From NCBI GenBank assembly GCA_947581635.1, contig CANPVE010000003.1, forward strand, positions 62,001 to 126,000: 64,000 bases of DNA, written 5' to 3'. Of the stretch, positions 8,433 to 17,993 are shown one piece after another. The DNA is from an uncultured Clostridia bacterium. GTDB taxonomy: Bacteria; Bacillota; Clostridia; Oscillospirales; Acutalibacteraceae. The first letter of the stretch is position 1, and the number at the start of each line of letters is the position of its first letter. The notes under the pieces are model-generated. The model was not told where the DNA came from and ran no database searches. It saw only the letters and a list, made by a program, of their open reading frames with translations. A program made the translations under genes and the position numbers.

Positions 8433-9053
8433 TTGACGATGAAAGACAGAACTACAAAATTCAGAATGTACGCCACAATTGATCGCGAGGAAATATTTTT
8501 AAACGATATGTGTCAAAGCGGCTGGAAGCCTGTCAAGATATTTATGGGTATGTTCTTTGTATTCGAGCGGTGCGAGCCGCACGAATATATAGCCCGCGTG
8601 ACAAGCGCCATCGATCCTGACCACAAGGAGGCAAGCAAAAAAAGACGTGAGCAGATAACGGAAATTCTCACCGATTCCGGCGCGGAGATAGTTCGCGAGA
8701 CAAATATCGACGCAGCCACGCGCATTTACGCAATTCGCTCCACCTCACTCGGCGAATTTGAGATAAACACCGATATCGACTCGCTGATTGCCGATTGCAG
8801 AGCGCGGCGCAGGTATCACATAAATCTGGCGGTATTTTCGGCGTTGATATTCGTCGCCGCCTTCTTTTTGGGAACAGACATGATGTCGGATTATGCAATG
8901 TCGAACCAGTCAGGCGTCACTTTGGTAGGAGCATATGTGGAATTTTCCTGTGCCGCCCTTATGTTGGTGCTCCTTGTGGTCGTTGTCATTCCCATATCAA
9001 AATACAGTCGAAAAATAAAGGAATTGCGGGCAAAAAGAGAAATTGAGGAGTAA
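8433..9053 (+). CDS. DUF2812 membrane protein
   Basis: A 206-residue protein with a soluble N-terminal half typical of DUF2812 (MYATIDREEIFLNDMCQSGW, then VFERCEPHEYIARVT) and two C-terminal helices (about residues 130-150 and 170-188). DUF2812 genes commonly stand beside PadR regulators; their function is unknown. AAGGAG at 8421-8426 is six bases before TTG 8433 and twelve before ATG 8439, so TTG is the likelier start. Confidence 0.85.
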   Translation: MTMKDRTTKFRMYATIDREEIFLNDMCQSGWKPVKIFMGMFFVFERCEPHEYIARVTSAIDPDHKEASKKRREQITEILTDSGAEIVRETNIDAATRIYAIRSTSLGEFEINTDIDSLIADCRARRRYHINLAVFSALIFVAAFFLGTDMMSDYAMSNQSGVTLVGAYVEFSCAALMLVLLVVVVIPISKYSRKIKELRAKREIEE

Positions 9054-9060
9054 TATTTAT

Positions 9061-10200
9061 ATGAATAAAAAAGTGTCAAAAATTTCTATCGGTATCACAG
9101 CGCTTATTTATATTTTAGCTTGTGGATACATAGGGTACTGTATGGCACAATGTGCAGACGTGTGGTTTAACGGCAATTATATCTTAACCTTTGCCGCTGT
9201 GCTGCCGTTTTGGGCAGCCGTAATCATACTTCATATAATAATGCACGAACTTGGACATTTTGTATTCGGCAGGCTGACTGGCTACAGCTTTAAATCATTC
9301 CGCATTTTTAACCTGATGTGGCAGAAAGACAGTGACGGAAAAATCCGTCTTTATAAATTCAGTATTGCGGGAACAGCCGGACAATGCCTGATGGTGCCGC
9401 CAGAACTGAAAGACGGCGATATGCCGTATGTGTTGTATAATCTCGGCGGCGTCGCATTCAATCTGCTGCTTGCGGCGGTTGGAATGGCGGTCTCCGCCCT
9501 TTTCCCCGCTTCAATCGCTGAATTATACGGCAAAATAATATGTGTCATGGGTATCACATTGGCTTTGGAAAACGGACTGCCTCTGCCCGGGATCACTAAT
9601 GACGGAGGCAACCTTCTGTCGCTGAGCAAATCCAAGGAAGCAAGGAGATCCCTTTGGATTCAGATGATGGGAGTTCTCATGCTGGCCGAAGGCAAAAGGG
9701 TGAGGGAATTCCCGTCGGAATGGTTCAATATGCCCGATGATCTACATCTTAAAAACAGAATGGAGGCGGTAATGGCGGTCTATGTCTGCAACCGTCTGAT
9801 CGACGAGCATAATTTTGAAGATGCACAGCAGTATATTGACTCGCTTATGAATAAAAAAACGGCTATCGTTCAAATTCACATGGATCTGCTCAAGACAGAT
9901 GCTCTCTTCTGTGAGCTTATAGGGAACTGTGATCCCCAAAAGGTCGAAGCATATGCCACAAATGAGCTTATATCGTTCTGGAAAACCATGCAGACACACC
10001 CCAGCGTCATAAGAACTCAGTACGCATATCAGAAAATATACAAAAAAGACGCGAGACAGGCGGCAAAAGCCATTGAATTGTTTGAAAAGTGTTCAAAGAC
10101 CTATCCCTATCCGTGCGAGGTGACTGCGGAGCGCGAGTTGATCGCCATAGCTGATGAAAAATCCGACGTGTCGTTATTGAGAGGAGCAATTGTTAAATGA
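9061..10200 (+). CDS. M50-like membrane zinc protease with C-terminal helical extension
   Basis: Site-2-protease-like protein of 379 residues. The zinc motif HELGH is at 62-66 inside a hydrophobic segment. The third ligand motif reads NGLPLPGITNDGG (residues 171-183), close to the NxxPxPxxDGG of M50 enzymes. Residues from about 200 are soluble and helical, like tandem-repeat proteins, and could recruit substrate. GAGGAG inside the end of the DUF2812 gene serves the ATG at 9061. The stop overlaps the methyltransferase start by four bases. Confidence 0.8.
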   Translation: MNKKVSKISIGITALIYILACGYIGYCMAQCADVWFNGNYILTFAAVLPFWAAVIILHIIMHELGHFVFGRLTGYSFKSFRIFNLMWQKDSDGKIRLYKFSIAGTAGQCLMVPPELKDGDMPYVLYNLGGVAFNLLLAAVGMAVSALFPASIAELYGKIICVMGITLALENGLPLPGITNDGGNLLSLSKSKEARRSLWIQMMGVLMLAEGKRVREFPSEWFNMPDDLHLKNRMEAVMAVYVCNRLIDEHNFEDAQQYIDSLMNKKTAIVQIHMDLLKTDALFCELIGNCDPQKVEAYATNELISFWKTMQTHPSVIRTQYAYQKIYKKDARQAAKAIELFEKCSKTYPYPCEVTAERELIAIADEKSDVSLLRGAIVK

Positions 10201-10985
10201 TAGAAAAATCGCACATTGACGGCGGCAGGGGATTTGATTTTGGCAGGACTTCCACTGATTACGCCAAATACCGCGATATCTACCCCGAAGAATTTTACAG
10301 ACGTCTGCTTGACAAAGGGATATGCACGCGCGGTCAGAACATCTTGGACATAGGAACGGGTACAGGCGTGTTGCCGCGCAATATGTATAAATACGGCGCG
10401 CGTTTCACGGGTACGGATATATCCGCCAATCAGATAGAACAGGCGAAAATCCTCGCCCAAGCCTTACGCATGGACATAGAATTTTTTTGTACCCCGGCTG
10501 AGCAGATGGATTTTCCAGACGGTTCATTTGACGCGGTGACCGCCTGTCAATGCTTTACATACTTCAATCACGCCGTGCTCGCGCCACAGATAAATCGCGT
10601 ATTGAAGGCCGGCGGAGTGTTTGCCGTCATGTATATGGCATGGCTGCCCTATGAGGACAAAATTGCAGGTGCAAGCGAGGAACTTGTGTTAAAATACAGC
10701 CCGAATTGGACGGGCTGCGGCGAGACGCGCCACGAAATAGAGATACCGCCCGAATATGGCGCATATTTTGAAATAAAAAGCAGTGAGGTTTTCGACTTGC
10801 GCGTTCCCTTTACCCGAGAGACATGGAACGGACGAATGAAATCCTGTCGGGGAATAGGCGCTTCGCTTAGTGCGGAAGAAACCAAGCACTTTGAGCGTGA
10901 GCACATGGAACTGTTGAAAAAAATCGCGCCAGAAGAATTTGAAGTTCTGCACTATGCGGCGATTGAGCTGTTGGCAAAAAGGTGA
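10197..10985 (+). CDS. Class I SAM-dependent methyltransferase
   Basis: A 262-residue Rossmann methyltransferase. Motif I is ILDIGTGTGVLPRNM (about residues 49-63), motif II FTGTDIS, motif III PAEQMDFPDGSFDAVTACQ, then LKAGGVFAVMY. This pattern fits the Methyltransf_11 type, which acts on small molecules, lipids or peptides. ATGA overlap with the preceding protease gene indicates coupled translation. Substrate unknown; the operon of two membrane peptidases makes a peptide or envelope substrate possible. Confidence 0.88.
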   Translation: MIEKSHIDGGRGFDFGRTSTDYAKYRDIYPEEFYRRLLDKGICTRGQNILDIGTGTGVLPRNMYKYGARFTGTDISANQIEQAKILAQALRMDIEFFCTPAEQMDFPDGSFDAVTACQCFTYFNHAVLAPQINRVLKAGGVFAVMYMAWLPYEDKIAGASEELVLKYSPNWTGCGETRHEIEIPPEYGAYFEIKSSEVFDLRVPFTRETWNGRMKSCRGIGASLSAEETKHFEREHMELLKKIAPEEFEVLHYAAIELLAKR

Positions 10986-11178
10986 GCATAAGATTAAATT
11001 AGTTTCTCTCTTCCAAGTTGTGGCATACTAATCAAAAACATGGAAAAATTTGAAAATATTGCTTACAATAAATTATGTGCAATTCACAATAATTTGGTTG
11101 TAAAGAATCACTTGTTGTGATATCATAAAATCAGAAAAAGGCAGGCACGTATGTGCCGCAAAGAAGGAGAGTAACCAA

Positions 11179-12255
11179 ATGGACAACAAATTCGACAGTT
11201 TTGACAACCTCAATGACCCCAACGGCGCAAATGAACCTGCCCCGCCAATTCAACCGCCTTCCGACCAGTCCGTGACACCACCCCCGGAGAATGATGGAAA
11301 ATATGAAAAAATCGACAAAAAGATATTGAAGAAATGCAGGCACAAGGCGGAGCTGCGTTGGTATCGTCGTCTGGCGGCGCTGAATATTCTCATTATAGCG
11401 GCAGTGATAGGATATTTTATCTATTCTATGGACGAAAATCGCGAGTATGTTCAAAACGTCTGCAACATCGTTGTCGAAGGCGCAAACCAAATCGGTGATT
11501 GGAAAAGCGTTGACATTGAGCAGGGCATCCAAAAAGCAAAAGAACTGGACACACTCGAAAAAAAAGTTGCAAATGTACCCGAAAGCCTTGTGTTTTTGGC
11601 TGAAATAATTTTCGTGCTGATTGCCGTACCATTTATAGTAAGCTATTCCTACGCTCAGTATCGCAGTATGTCGGTGAGGATAACGGAGAAAACATATCCT
11701 GAAATTTACGCCATTGTGGAGGAATATTCACAAAAGCTGGGACTTAAAAGAACTCCCAAAATTTACATGGTACAGAGCAGCGGCGTACTCAACGCCTTTT
11801 CAAGCTTCATTCCGTTCAGACAATACATAGAAATTTACGCTGATCTGCTTGAAGTTGCGTACCGTGAGCATCACGACATGGATACGATCCGCTTTATAAT
11901 AGCTCACGAAATGGGTCATATATATTACAAGCACTCCACCATGCATTACTACTACTCTATCATGCTCTCGCAGGTCATTCCAATTTTTGGCAGCACCGCG
12001 TCGCGCACCCGTGAATATAGCTGTGACCGCCTGGCGCAGCTTTTATCGGGGAGCGACGGCATTGACGCAATGATGTCGCTGACGGCAGGAATCCACTTGT
12101 ATAAGCAGGTGGATAAACAGGATTACATAGAGAACGCAAAGACAGTAAAGGGATTATTTGTATTCTGCTATAATTTGGTGTGCAGCCACCCGATTATGTC
12201 AAAGCGAGTGCTTGCTCTCGTTGATCCCCGGCGCAAGAGCGGAAGACTTTATTAA
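11179..12255 (+). CDS. M48-family membrane metalloprotease
   Basis: An HtpX/Ste24-like zinc protease of 358 residues. A proline-rich cytoplasmic N-terminus (about 1-60) is followed by a helix (66-84), a soluble loop, a second helix (138-157) and the protease domain with HEMGH at 243-247 and the third ligand Glu279 in TREYSCD. The C-terminal SHPIMSKRV matches the M48 pattern. AAGGAGAG precedes the ATG. The 193 bases before it hold no clear promoter or structure. M48 enzymes usually deal with damaged membrane proteins or peptides. Confidence 0.88.
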   Translation: MDNKFDSFDNLNDPNGANEPAPPIQPPSDQSVTPPPENDGKYEKIDKKILKKCRHKAELRWYRRLAALNILIIAAVIGYFIYSMDENREYVQNVCNIVVEGANQIGDWKSVDIEQGIQKAKELDTLEKKVANVPESLVFLAEIIFVLIAVPFIVSYSYAQYRSMSVRITEKTYPEIYAIVEEYSQKLGLKRTPKIYMVQSSGVLNAFSSFIPFRQYIEIYADLLEVAYREHHDMDTIRFIIAHEMGHIYYKHSTMHYYYSIMLSQVIPIFGSTASRTREYSCDRLAQLLSGSDGIDAMMSLTAGIHLYKQVDKQDYIENAKTVKGLFVFCYNLVCSHPIMSKRVLALVDPRRKSGRLY

Positions 12256-12366
12256 TTGACAAAAGCAGCCCATTTGCAGCAGTGAGAATTGATTTCCGTG
12301 CATTTGGGCTGTTAAATTCAACTTTTATCATAATTTTCAAAACCGGTACAAGAAGGAGACAGTTTG

Positions 12367-13335
12367 ATGATGCTGGCAAATATAAAAAGCACGGTCAGCC
12401 CCATGCCCGCGATATTGCGGCAGGCGCAAACCGGCACTCAAATGAACAACGGAAAACTTATAAATATACTGTTGGTCTTCGCGGTGATGCTGCTGGCGAC
12501 CGCCAGCGAAGGTATCTTGATTATTCCCGCAGCGATAATCAAGGTTGTGCTCTCCATTATGTCGTCTGGGGCAGGGCAAAATATTGGTATAGACATAACG
12601 GGCAGCCATATGGTCATGGTTCAATTGTTTTCCACTGTGATACCGATAGTGATATTAATGCTATATGTGCGTTTTTTTGAAAAGAGAAGCATACGCACAA
12701 TGGGTTTTGTCAAACAGCGCGCAGTCATCGATTATCTATTGGGAATTGCCGCCGCATTCGCCATGTTCTCGGCGTGCGTGGGAATATGTACGGCGTCGGG
12801 GGCGATGACCTTTGACGGTTACGTGCTCGGCGGACAATACGGAACGCTGGGCTTGCTGTTTATTGGATTTCTGATTCAGGGAATGAGTGAAGAGGTAGTG
12901 TTCCGCAGCTTTATGATGACTTCAATAGGCAGCAAAAGCGGCGCTCTCGCGGGTATACTGCTCAATTCGCTGTTTTTTGGCGCAATGCATTTGGGCAACA
13001 GCGGCGTCACGGTTCTCTCAATTGCAAATATCGTGCTGTTTGGAACTTTCATGTCAATCGTAGTGCTCAAGCTCAATTCAATATGGATGGCGTGCGCAAT
13101 GCACTCGATCTGGAATTTTGTGCAGGGGAATTTTTACGGCGTACTAGTGAGCGGCATTGACGCAGGGCCATCGGTATTCAGGTTCAGAATCACAGATGGC
13201 ATGGAACTGCTGAACGGCGGCAGCTTCGGCATGGAGGGTGGTTTGGCAACGACAATTGTACTTACAATGTCAATCGCCATCGCACTGCTTGTGAAACCGC
13301 GTGAAAACACCGGGCAAAACGCCGTCGCTGCATAA
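12367..13335 (+). CDS. CPBP-family intramembrane protease
   Basis: Second CPBP protein of the window, 322 residues, about eight helices. Motifs are MSEEVVFRSF (Glu175-Glu176, Arg180), FGAMHLGN and CAMHSIWNF. AAGGAG at 12353-12358 places the start at ATG 12367; TTG 12364 and ATG 12370 are alternatives. It is transcribed after the M48 gene with a 111-base gap. A weak hairpin with arms near 12266 and 12301 may end the M48 message. Substrate unknown. Confidence 0.85.
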   Translation: MMLANIKSTVSPMPAILRQAQTGTQMNNGKLINILLVFAVMLLATASEGILIIPAAIIKVVLSIMSSGAGQNIGIDITGSHMVMVQLFSTVIPIVILMLYVRFFEKRSIRTMGFVKQRAVIDYLLGIAAAFAMFSACVGICTASGAMTFDGYVLGGQYGTLGLLFIGFLIQGMSEEVVFRSFMMTSIGSKSGALAGILLNSLFFGAMHLGNSGVTVLSIANIVLFGTFMSIVVLKLNSIWMACAMHSIWNFVQGNFYGVLVSGIDAGPSVFRFRITDGMELLNGGSFGMEGGLATTIVLTMSIAIALLVKPRENTGQNAVAA

Positions 13336-13432
13336 ATCGCCGCATAAATTGCATTTATAAAGTACTCGATCTTGCTATTGGCACGTTATTGCGGGTGAAA
13401 ATGGGCTGCTTATTCTGTGTTCGCCGCTCAGA

Positions 13433-13512
13433 TTGTGAGACCCTGCTTCACTTCCGCCATGGGCGCTGCTCTTGGATTCCCACGCCTTCAGCTGACAGCT
13501 CCGCTTGCTCGG
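13433..13512. repeat. Dispersed repeat, copy A (inside the 3' end of the EamA gene)
   Basis: Begins TTGTGAGACCCTGC and runs through CCGCCATGGGCGCTG and CTCTTGGATTCC to a GCTTGCTCGG end. It aligns over about 75 bases with 34426-34510 and 46978-47050. Unlike those, this copy supplies the last codons and the stop of the EamA transporter on the minus strand. Confidence 0.65.
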
Positions 13513-14398
13513 CTTTGGAGTCCGATTTCATCTGCGCCAGTATTATGCCGCACAATATGAGCGCACAGCCTATATACCCCTGCAATTCCATATGTGCGTG
13601 AAGTATAAGTACACCGCCTATCACGCTGAATACCGATTCCATCGAAAATATTATGGCGGACACCGTTGGCTCTGTCTCCCTCTGACCGAGCGCTTGACAG
13701 GTATAGGCGACGCCCACTGACATAATTCCGCCGTATAGCAGCGGCACTGTTGCCATACGAATACCCGTCAATGTTATATCCTCGAATATAAGCGCACAAA
13801 TGAGGCTCTCAACGCCACACACTATGAATTGTCCCATCGAGAATTTCAGAGGACTTACCTCATTTACGAATTTATCTATCACCAGAATGTGTACTGCCCA
13901 CATCACCGAACCGCAAAGCACGCTTATCTCCCCCGCTCCAAATGAGAGCGTGAATTTATCGTCCAGATTCAGCAGCAGCAATCCACCCACGGCAAGCACC
14001 GCGCCTATCCAGATAAATGAGTTGGTCTTCTTGCGGAAAATTACGAGTGACATTACCGGAACTATCACCGTGTACAGTCCTGTGATAAATCCCGCCTTGC
14101 CCGCCGGCGTGCCAAGCTCCACGCCGTATTGCTGAAATGTGGATGCAAGAAAAAGCACTGTTCCTGTAATCGCCGAGGCAGATAACAGTTTTTTGATTTT
14201 GGCCCAATCCATGCTCTCCCGCTCGAAAAACAATATCACGGGAATGAGCGACACCGCACCGAGCAGAAAGCGTATACCATTAAAGCTGAAAGTGCCGAGG
14301 TATTCTGCTCCAACCTCTTGAGCGACAAATGCCAATCCCCATATTACAGCGGTGGTCATAAGCAGGAACATTGATTTAAATTTTTTTATTGTTTTCAT
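13448..14398 (-). CDS. EamA/DMT-family membrane transporter
   Basis: Ten-helix drug/metabolite transporter with two EamA halves, first MFLLMTTAVIWGLAFVAQE and second GEISVLCGSVMWAVHILVID. Such proteins export amino acids or metabolites; the substrate cannot be read here. The start ATG at 14398 has GGGAGA in front; codons up to 14452 are rejected because they have no ribosome site. The last 20 or so residues (hydrophilic, ending EQRPWRK) are encoded by a dispersed repeat, so the natural C-terminus may have been replaced. Confidence 0.88.
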   Translation of the reverse strand: MKTIKKFKSMFLLMTTAVIWGLAFVAQEVGAEYLGTFSFNGIRFLLGAVSLIPVILFFERESMDWAKIKKLLSASAITGTVLFLASTFQQYGVELGTPAGKAGFITGLYTVIVPVMSLVIFRKKTNSFIWIGAVLAVGGLLLLNLDDKFTLSFGAGEISVLCGSVMWAVHILVIDKFVNEVSPLKFSMGQFIVCGVESLICALIFEDITLTGIRMATVPLLYGGIMSVGVAYTCQALGQRETEPTVSAIIFSMESVFSVIGGVLILHAHMELQGYIGCALILCGIILAQMKSDSKAEQAELSAEGVGIQEQRPWRK

Positions 14399-14440
14399 CG
14401 ATCGTCTCTCCCAAAATACAAACAGCAAACCGCGCAAAAA

Positions 14441-14484
14441 ACCGCCGCACAAATTCGCTCACATTTGAGCCGAAACGCGGCGGT
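14441..14484 (-). terminator. Terminator after the amino-acid ABC transporter genes
   Basis: ACCGCCGC (14441-14448) pairs with GCGGCGGT (14477-14484). On the minus strand a run of T follows, giving an intrinsic terminator after the ATPase gene; on the plus strand T also follows, so it could work both ways. Confidence 0.8.
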
Positions 14485-14531
14485 AATTTTTTTGCCTTAA
14501 ATGATCATTTATCTTGTGCATCCATTTTAGC

Positions 14532-15290
14532 TTACAGTATGCTTTGCAGGAATTGCTTTGTTCGGGCATTCTGTGGATTATTAAATATCTCCTCAGGCGA
14601 CGAATCTTCCATGATGATCCCGTCCGCCATGAACACCACACGATCCGCGACCTCACGCGCGAACCCCATCTCGTGAGTAACGCAGAGCATCGTCATGCCC
14701 TCCTCCGCGAGTCTCCTCATTACGTTAAGCACCTCGCCCACCAACTCCGGGTCAAGCGCGGAAGTAGGCTCATCGAACAACATGATTTTGGGCTGCATCG
14801 CAAGAGCACGGGCAATCGCCACACGCTGCTTCTGCCCGCCCGAGAGCTTGGAGGGATACTGGTCTGCCTTGTCGGAAAGTCCAACATCGCTGAGCAGCTT
14901 GGCAGCAAGCGGCTCCACTTCATCTTTACTCATGCCCTTGACGGTCATGGGCGCAAGCATGAGATTTTCCATAACGGTCTTGTGAGGGAAAAGGTTGAAG
15001 TGCTGGAACACCATACCCATTTCAAGCAGAAGTTGCTTCTGTCTTGCCTTGTCGACGCTGTGAACAGTCTTGTCATGCTCGCGGTGAAGGAAAAGTTCGT
15101 CTTCTATGAATATCTGTCCTCCGGTGATGGTTTCGAGCTGATTGAGCGAACGCAGAAAAGTGGATTTGCCCGCGCCCGACGGGCCTATTATGCATATAAC
15201 CTCGCCGTTTTCAACTGTAAGATTTATATCCTTGAGCACTTCGAGATGTCCGAATTTTTTACTGACGTGCTCGGTACGAATCATTGACAT
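14532..15290 (-). CDS. Polar amino acid ABC transporter, ATP-binding protein
   Basis: GlnQ/HisP-type ATPase of 252 residues. Walker A is GPSGAGKS, the Q-loop [12 protein letters not shown], the signature [15 protein letters not shown], Walker [18 protein letters not shown], and the switch His is in CVTHEMGFA. The start ATG at 15290 follows AAGGAGGG; two TTG codons upstream are less well placed. It is 14 bases downstream of the permease gene and pairs with the binding protein at 16676-17521. Confidence 0.95.
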   Translation of the reverse strand: MSMIRTEHVSKKFGHLEVLKDINLTVENGEVICIIGPSGAGKSTFLRSLNQLETITGGQIFIEDELFLHREHDKTVHSVDKARQKQLLLEMGMVFQHFNLFPHKTVMENLMLAPMTVKGMSKDEVEPLAAKLLSDVGLSDKADQYPSKLSGGQKQRVAIARALAMQPKIMLFDEPTSALDPELVGEVLNVMRRLAEEGMTMLCVTHEMGFAREVADRVVFMADGIIMEDSSPEEIFNNPQNARTKQFLQSIL

Positions 15291-15304
15291 CAACAATTCC
15301 CTCC

Positions 15305-16369
15305 TTACTCATACACCGAGAACTTCTTCTCGATTTTTCCGAATATATACGTGAAGAACGCCGTTATTATGAGATAGATAACCATTGCGGGGATAAATAC
15401 CAGATAAGAGCCGCTGGCGGATATCGTCTTTGAAATTGTGGTGATATCCATAAGACCTATTACGAACACCAGCGAAGCGTCCTTGAGTACCATGACGAAT
15501 TCATTGCACACGGGAGGAATCATTCTGCGCGCAGACTGCGGAATGATAATCTTGCGCATGGTCTGTCCGTAAGTCATGCCGAGCGCCTTAGCCGCCTCAT
15601 ACTGACCTTTATCGATGGACTGCACCGCCGCGCGCACTATCTCTGCGCAATATGCCGCGCTGTTGAGTGTGAATGCTATAATCGCCGCCACAAACGCTCC
15701 CTTGAAAACGCCCTCGGGGTCGTCGGAATCAAACAGGCTGCGCCAACTGAATCCCTCGAATATCCCCGGTATGGCCAGGTAGATGCAGAATATCTGGATC
15801 ATCAAAGGAGTGCCGCGGAAAAAGAAAATATAAGCGCGACAGGGCAGGCTTATCAGGGGATTCTTTGAGATCTTGCCCAGAGCGAGGAGAATACTGAGGA
15901 TAAGTCCCAAACCTATACTTATGGTTGTCAGCACTATGGTGAGCTTCGCGCCGTAGAGCATACTTTGACCGCAGCCTAACATTCTGTATGTATAATTAAT
16001 GAATTGACCCGTGATGTTCCACGCGCCCTCATCGGCATGGTAAACGCCGCCCGCAAATCCGACATATTTCTCGCTAATGCTGTTTACTCCCGATGTGGTA
16101 AACGACGCGTAATTGATGAAATAAAGGTCGTTGTATGTGATAACCACATGGCGGCGGGAACGTGTTTCGTCCTTGATAAGTTCCTGACGGATCTGCGGAG
16201 ATGCCTTATCCATAAGCTCCTGCTCGCTTGGTTTAATCGCCGCAAACACCGTAGCCACGGCAAAGAGCGCAATGAGCGTAACCGCAATTATCTTGGATTT
16301 CTTTTCCCACCTTCGCACGTCAAAAGCGGAAACAATTGATTTCAAGATTTTTAAAGCTTTCGATTTCAA
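15305..16369 (-). CDS. Polar amino acid ABC transporter permease with an extra N-terminal domain
   Basis: The C-terminal 220 residues are a HisM/GlnP-type permease: [30 protein letters not shown], and the EAA loop [19 protein letters not shown]. Before that comes one helix (about 25-46) and an 80-residue soluble segment, probably outside the membrane, that such permeases usually lack (354 residues against about 220-240). It could dock the binding protein; that is a guess. It is preceded by a 100-base inverted-repeat element and a terminator that separate it from the binding-protein gene. Confidence 0.9.
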   Translation of the reverse strand: MKSKALKILKSIVSAFDVRRWEKKSKIIAVTLIALFAVATVFAAIKPSEQELMDKASPQIRQELIKDETRSRRHVVITYNDLYFINYASFTTSGVNSISEKYVGFAGGVYHADEGAWNITGQFINYTYRMLGCGQSMLYGAKLTIVLTTISIGLGLILSILLALGKISKNPLISLPCRAYIFFFRGTPLMIQIFCIYLAIPGIFEGFSWRSLFDSDDPEGVFKGAFVAAIIAFTLNSAAYCAEIVRAAVQSIDKGQYEAAKALGMTYGQTMRKIIIPQSARRMIPPVCNEFVMVLKDASLVFVIGLMDITTISKTISASGSYLVFIPAMVIYLIITAFFTYIFGKIEKKFSVYE

Positions 16370-16423
16370 ATTGCAACACCACCTGAATCGGATAACAAAT
16401 ATTTTTCACAAATAATCCCTATC

Positions 16424-16523
16424 TGCGGAAATTCCAAAAAACATATATGTATTTCAAAAGACCCGTATTTAATATCATATCATAAAATAAAAATAAATCT
16501 ACACGTTTTTTGGAATTTCCGCA
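16424..16523. repeat. Inverted-repeat element, 19-base perfect arms
   Basis: Arm TGCGGAAATTCCAAAAAAC (16424-16442) is repeated in perfect reverse complement at 16505-16523, with 62 very AT-rich bases between. It lies in the 306-base gap between the binding-protein and permease genes. It could be a message-stabilising hairpin or a small miniature transposable element; no clear target duplication was seen. Confidence 0.7.
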
Positions 16524-16604
16524 AATTATTTTGTTATTATGCTGCCGCGCTGACCTATCATCAATTTATCAGCTTATCGGTCTAAAGCAATATCAATCAA
16601 TTAA

Positions 16605-16635
16605 AGGCACATAGGGAAAACACCACCATGTGCCT
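16605..16635 (-). terminator. Probable attenuating terminator after the binding-protein gene
   Basis: AGGCACAT (16605-16612) and ATGTGCCT (16628-16635) pair. On the minus strand TTTAATTG follows. It lies about 40 bases after the binding-protein stop and before the permease, so it would give more binding protein than permease. Confidence 0.6.
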
Positions 16636-16675
16636 CTAACTGACTTATTCAACAAAATTTTTAACGATCAACACT

Positions 16676-17521
16676 TTAACGCTTGAACCATGTTGAATAG
16701 TTTTCCTCAAAGAAGCCCTCTTCCCTAAGCTGGTCCATAGCCTCATTGATAACCTTCTGAAGTTCTACGTTTTCCTTGCCCATGGCAATGCCAAACTGCT
16801 CGAGGTTTGAAGCATCAACGTAAACGATTTCATACTTATCGGGTTCTCTTGCCACATAGCCGTCAGCCACGGTGCTGTCGCACAGAACGAAATCGTACTC
16901 GCCGTTTGCGAGAGCGGTGAAGCAGGTGAGAATCTGCTCTGTCGCCGACATGGTGCAGTCAGTTACAGTGTTGGTATCAATCAGATTTTTAAGAAGCTTT
17001 TCCGAGGTTGTACCCTTCTGGAGCGTCACCGTGTGATTGGAAAGATCGTTAAGCGACTCCACCTTGAGATCGCTGCCCTTTTTGACTACAACGGCCTGAT
17101 AGTTGTCAACATATGGCTCGGAGAACAGGCAATTCTTCTTGCGTTCGTCGTCAATTGTAACGGCGGACACAACGCAGTCATAATTCGTGTCAATACCCGC
17201 AAAGATAACGTCAAACGCGGTGTCGATGAGGTTTATCTCGACGCCGAGCTTTTCGCCGATTGCATAGATGAGATCAACGTCATAGCCTACAGGTGAACCG
17301 TCCTCAGCCTTGTTCTCAAAAGGCGGATATCCTATTTCCATACCGACCGACAGCGTGCCGTCCTTGATGAGCTTTACATTGCTCATGTCAATTGTCGAGA
17401 CAACATCAGACTTGCTAACCTCACCTTTTTCGTTGTCCTTGTCCTTGTCATCACCCTTACAGCCCACGAAGCACACGCCCAACATGGCTGCAGAGAGAAG
17501 CAGTGCAATAATCTTCTTCAT
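16676..17521 (-). CDS. Polar amino acid ABC transporter substrate-binding lipoprotein
   Basis: SBP_bac_3-type periplasmic-fold protein. The signal is MKKIIALLLSAAML with lipobox FVGC and lipidated Cys21, then an acidic linker and the binding domain beginning LSVGMEIGYPPFENKAEDG. GYDVDLIYAIGEKLGVEIN and DERKKNCLFSEPY are typical. I chose ATG 17521 because AGGAGG is nine bases away; ATG 17527 is only three away. The ligand cannot be read, though the pocket motif fits polar amino acids. Confidence 0.93.
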   Translation of the reverse strand: MKKIIALLLSAAMLGVCFVGCKGDDKDKDNEKGEVSKSDVVSTIDMSNVKLIKDGTLSVGMEIGYPPFENKAEDGSPVGYDVDLIYAIGEKLGVEINLIDTAFDVIFAGIDTNYDCVVSAVTIDDERKKNCLFSEPYVDNYQAVVVKKGSDLKVESLNDLSNHTVTLQKGTTSEKLLKNLIDTNTVTDCTMSATEQILTCFTALANGEYDFVLCDSTVADGYVAREPDKYEIVYVDASNLEQFGIAMGKENVELQKVINEAMDQLREEGFFEENYSTWFKR

Positions 17522-17609
17522 AAACATTTTCCTCCTGAAAATTAAAAATAGGGCGCACAAACAGAATAGTCTTTGCAAACACCCCATTATGCCGCCCAAT
17601 TTCAAAGAT

Positions 17610-17638
17610 AAATTAGCACAACATTAACCATTTGTCAA
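17610..17638 (-). promoter_or_regulatory. Promoter of the amino-acid transporter operon
   Basis: Minus strand TTGACA (17638-17633), 17 bases, TAATTT (17615-17610), about 90 bases before the lipoprotein start. No T-box or other leader structure was recognised between. Confidence 0.75.
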
Positions 17639-17921
17639 CAGAATTTTAACAGGAATTTTTAAAAATTCCGATTTTTGTATAAAAATACAAAACGAACTGA
17701 TAAAAAGTTCATTTTTTTTTGCACTTGCTGCGGGCGTATATTCGAAGTATGCAATAAATTATGAATAAAAACAGAGCCGCATCAAAATCCACGGCAACAG
17801 CATTTACTCTTTGTAATCCAAAAACATCTTGATTCTTTAATCTCACCGCATTTTACCCGCTCAGCTTGCGCTTTACTAATTATTTTTAAACGCTGCTGCC
17901 GTGCGCCAAAATCAATTTCAC

Positions 17922-17950
17922 TTGAAACCTGCCTTCACACGATATATAAT
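17922..17950 (+). promoter_or_regulatory. Promoter of rsmE
   Basis: TTGAAA (17922-17927), 17 bases, TATAAT (17945-17950), about 40 bases before rsmE. The remainder of the 17639-17921 gap shows nothing I can name. Confidence 0.75.
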
Positions 17951-17993
17951 GTGAGTATGGCAAAATATTTACCAATCGGGGGTGCAAATGAAA

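Noticed and set aside
14514..15287. Plus-strand 257-codon frame
   Set aside because: Lies exactly opposite the ABC ATPase gene, which has all nucleotide-binding motifs.
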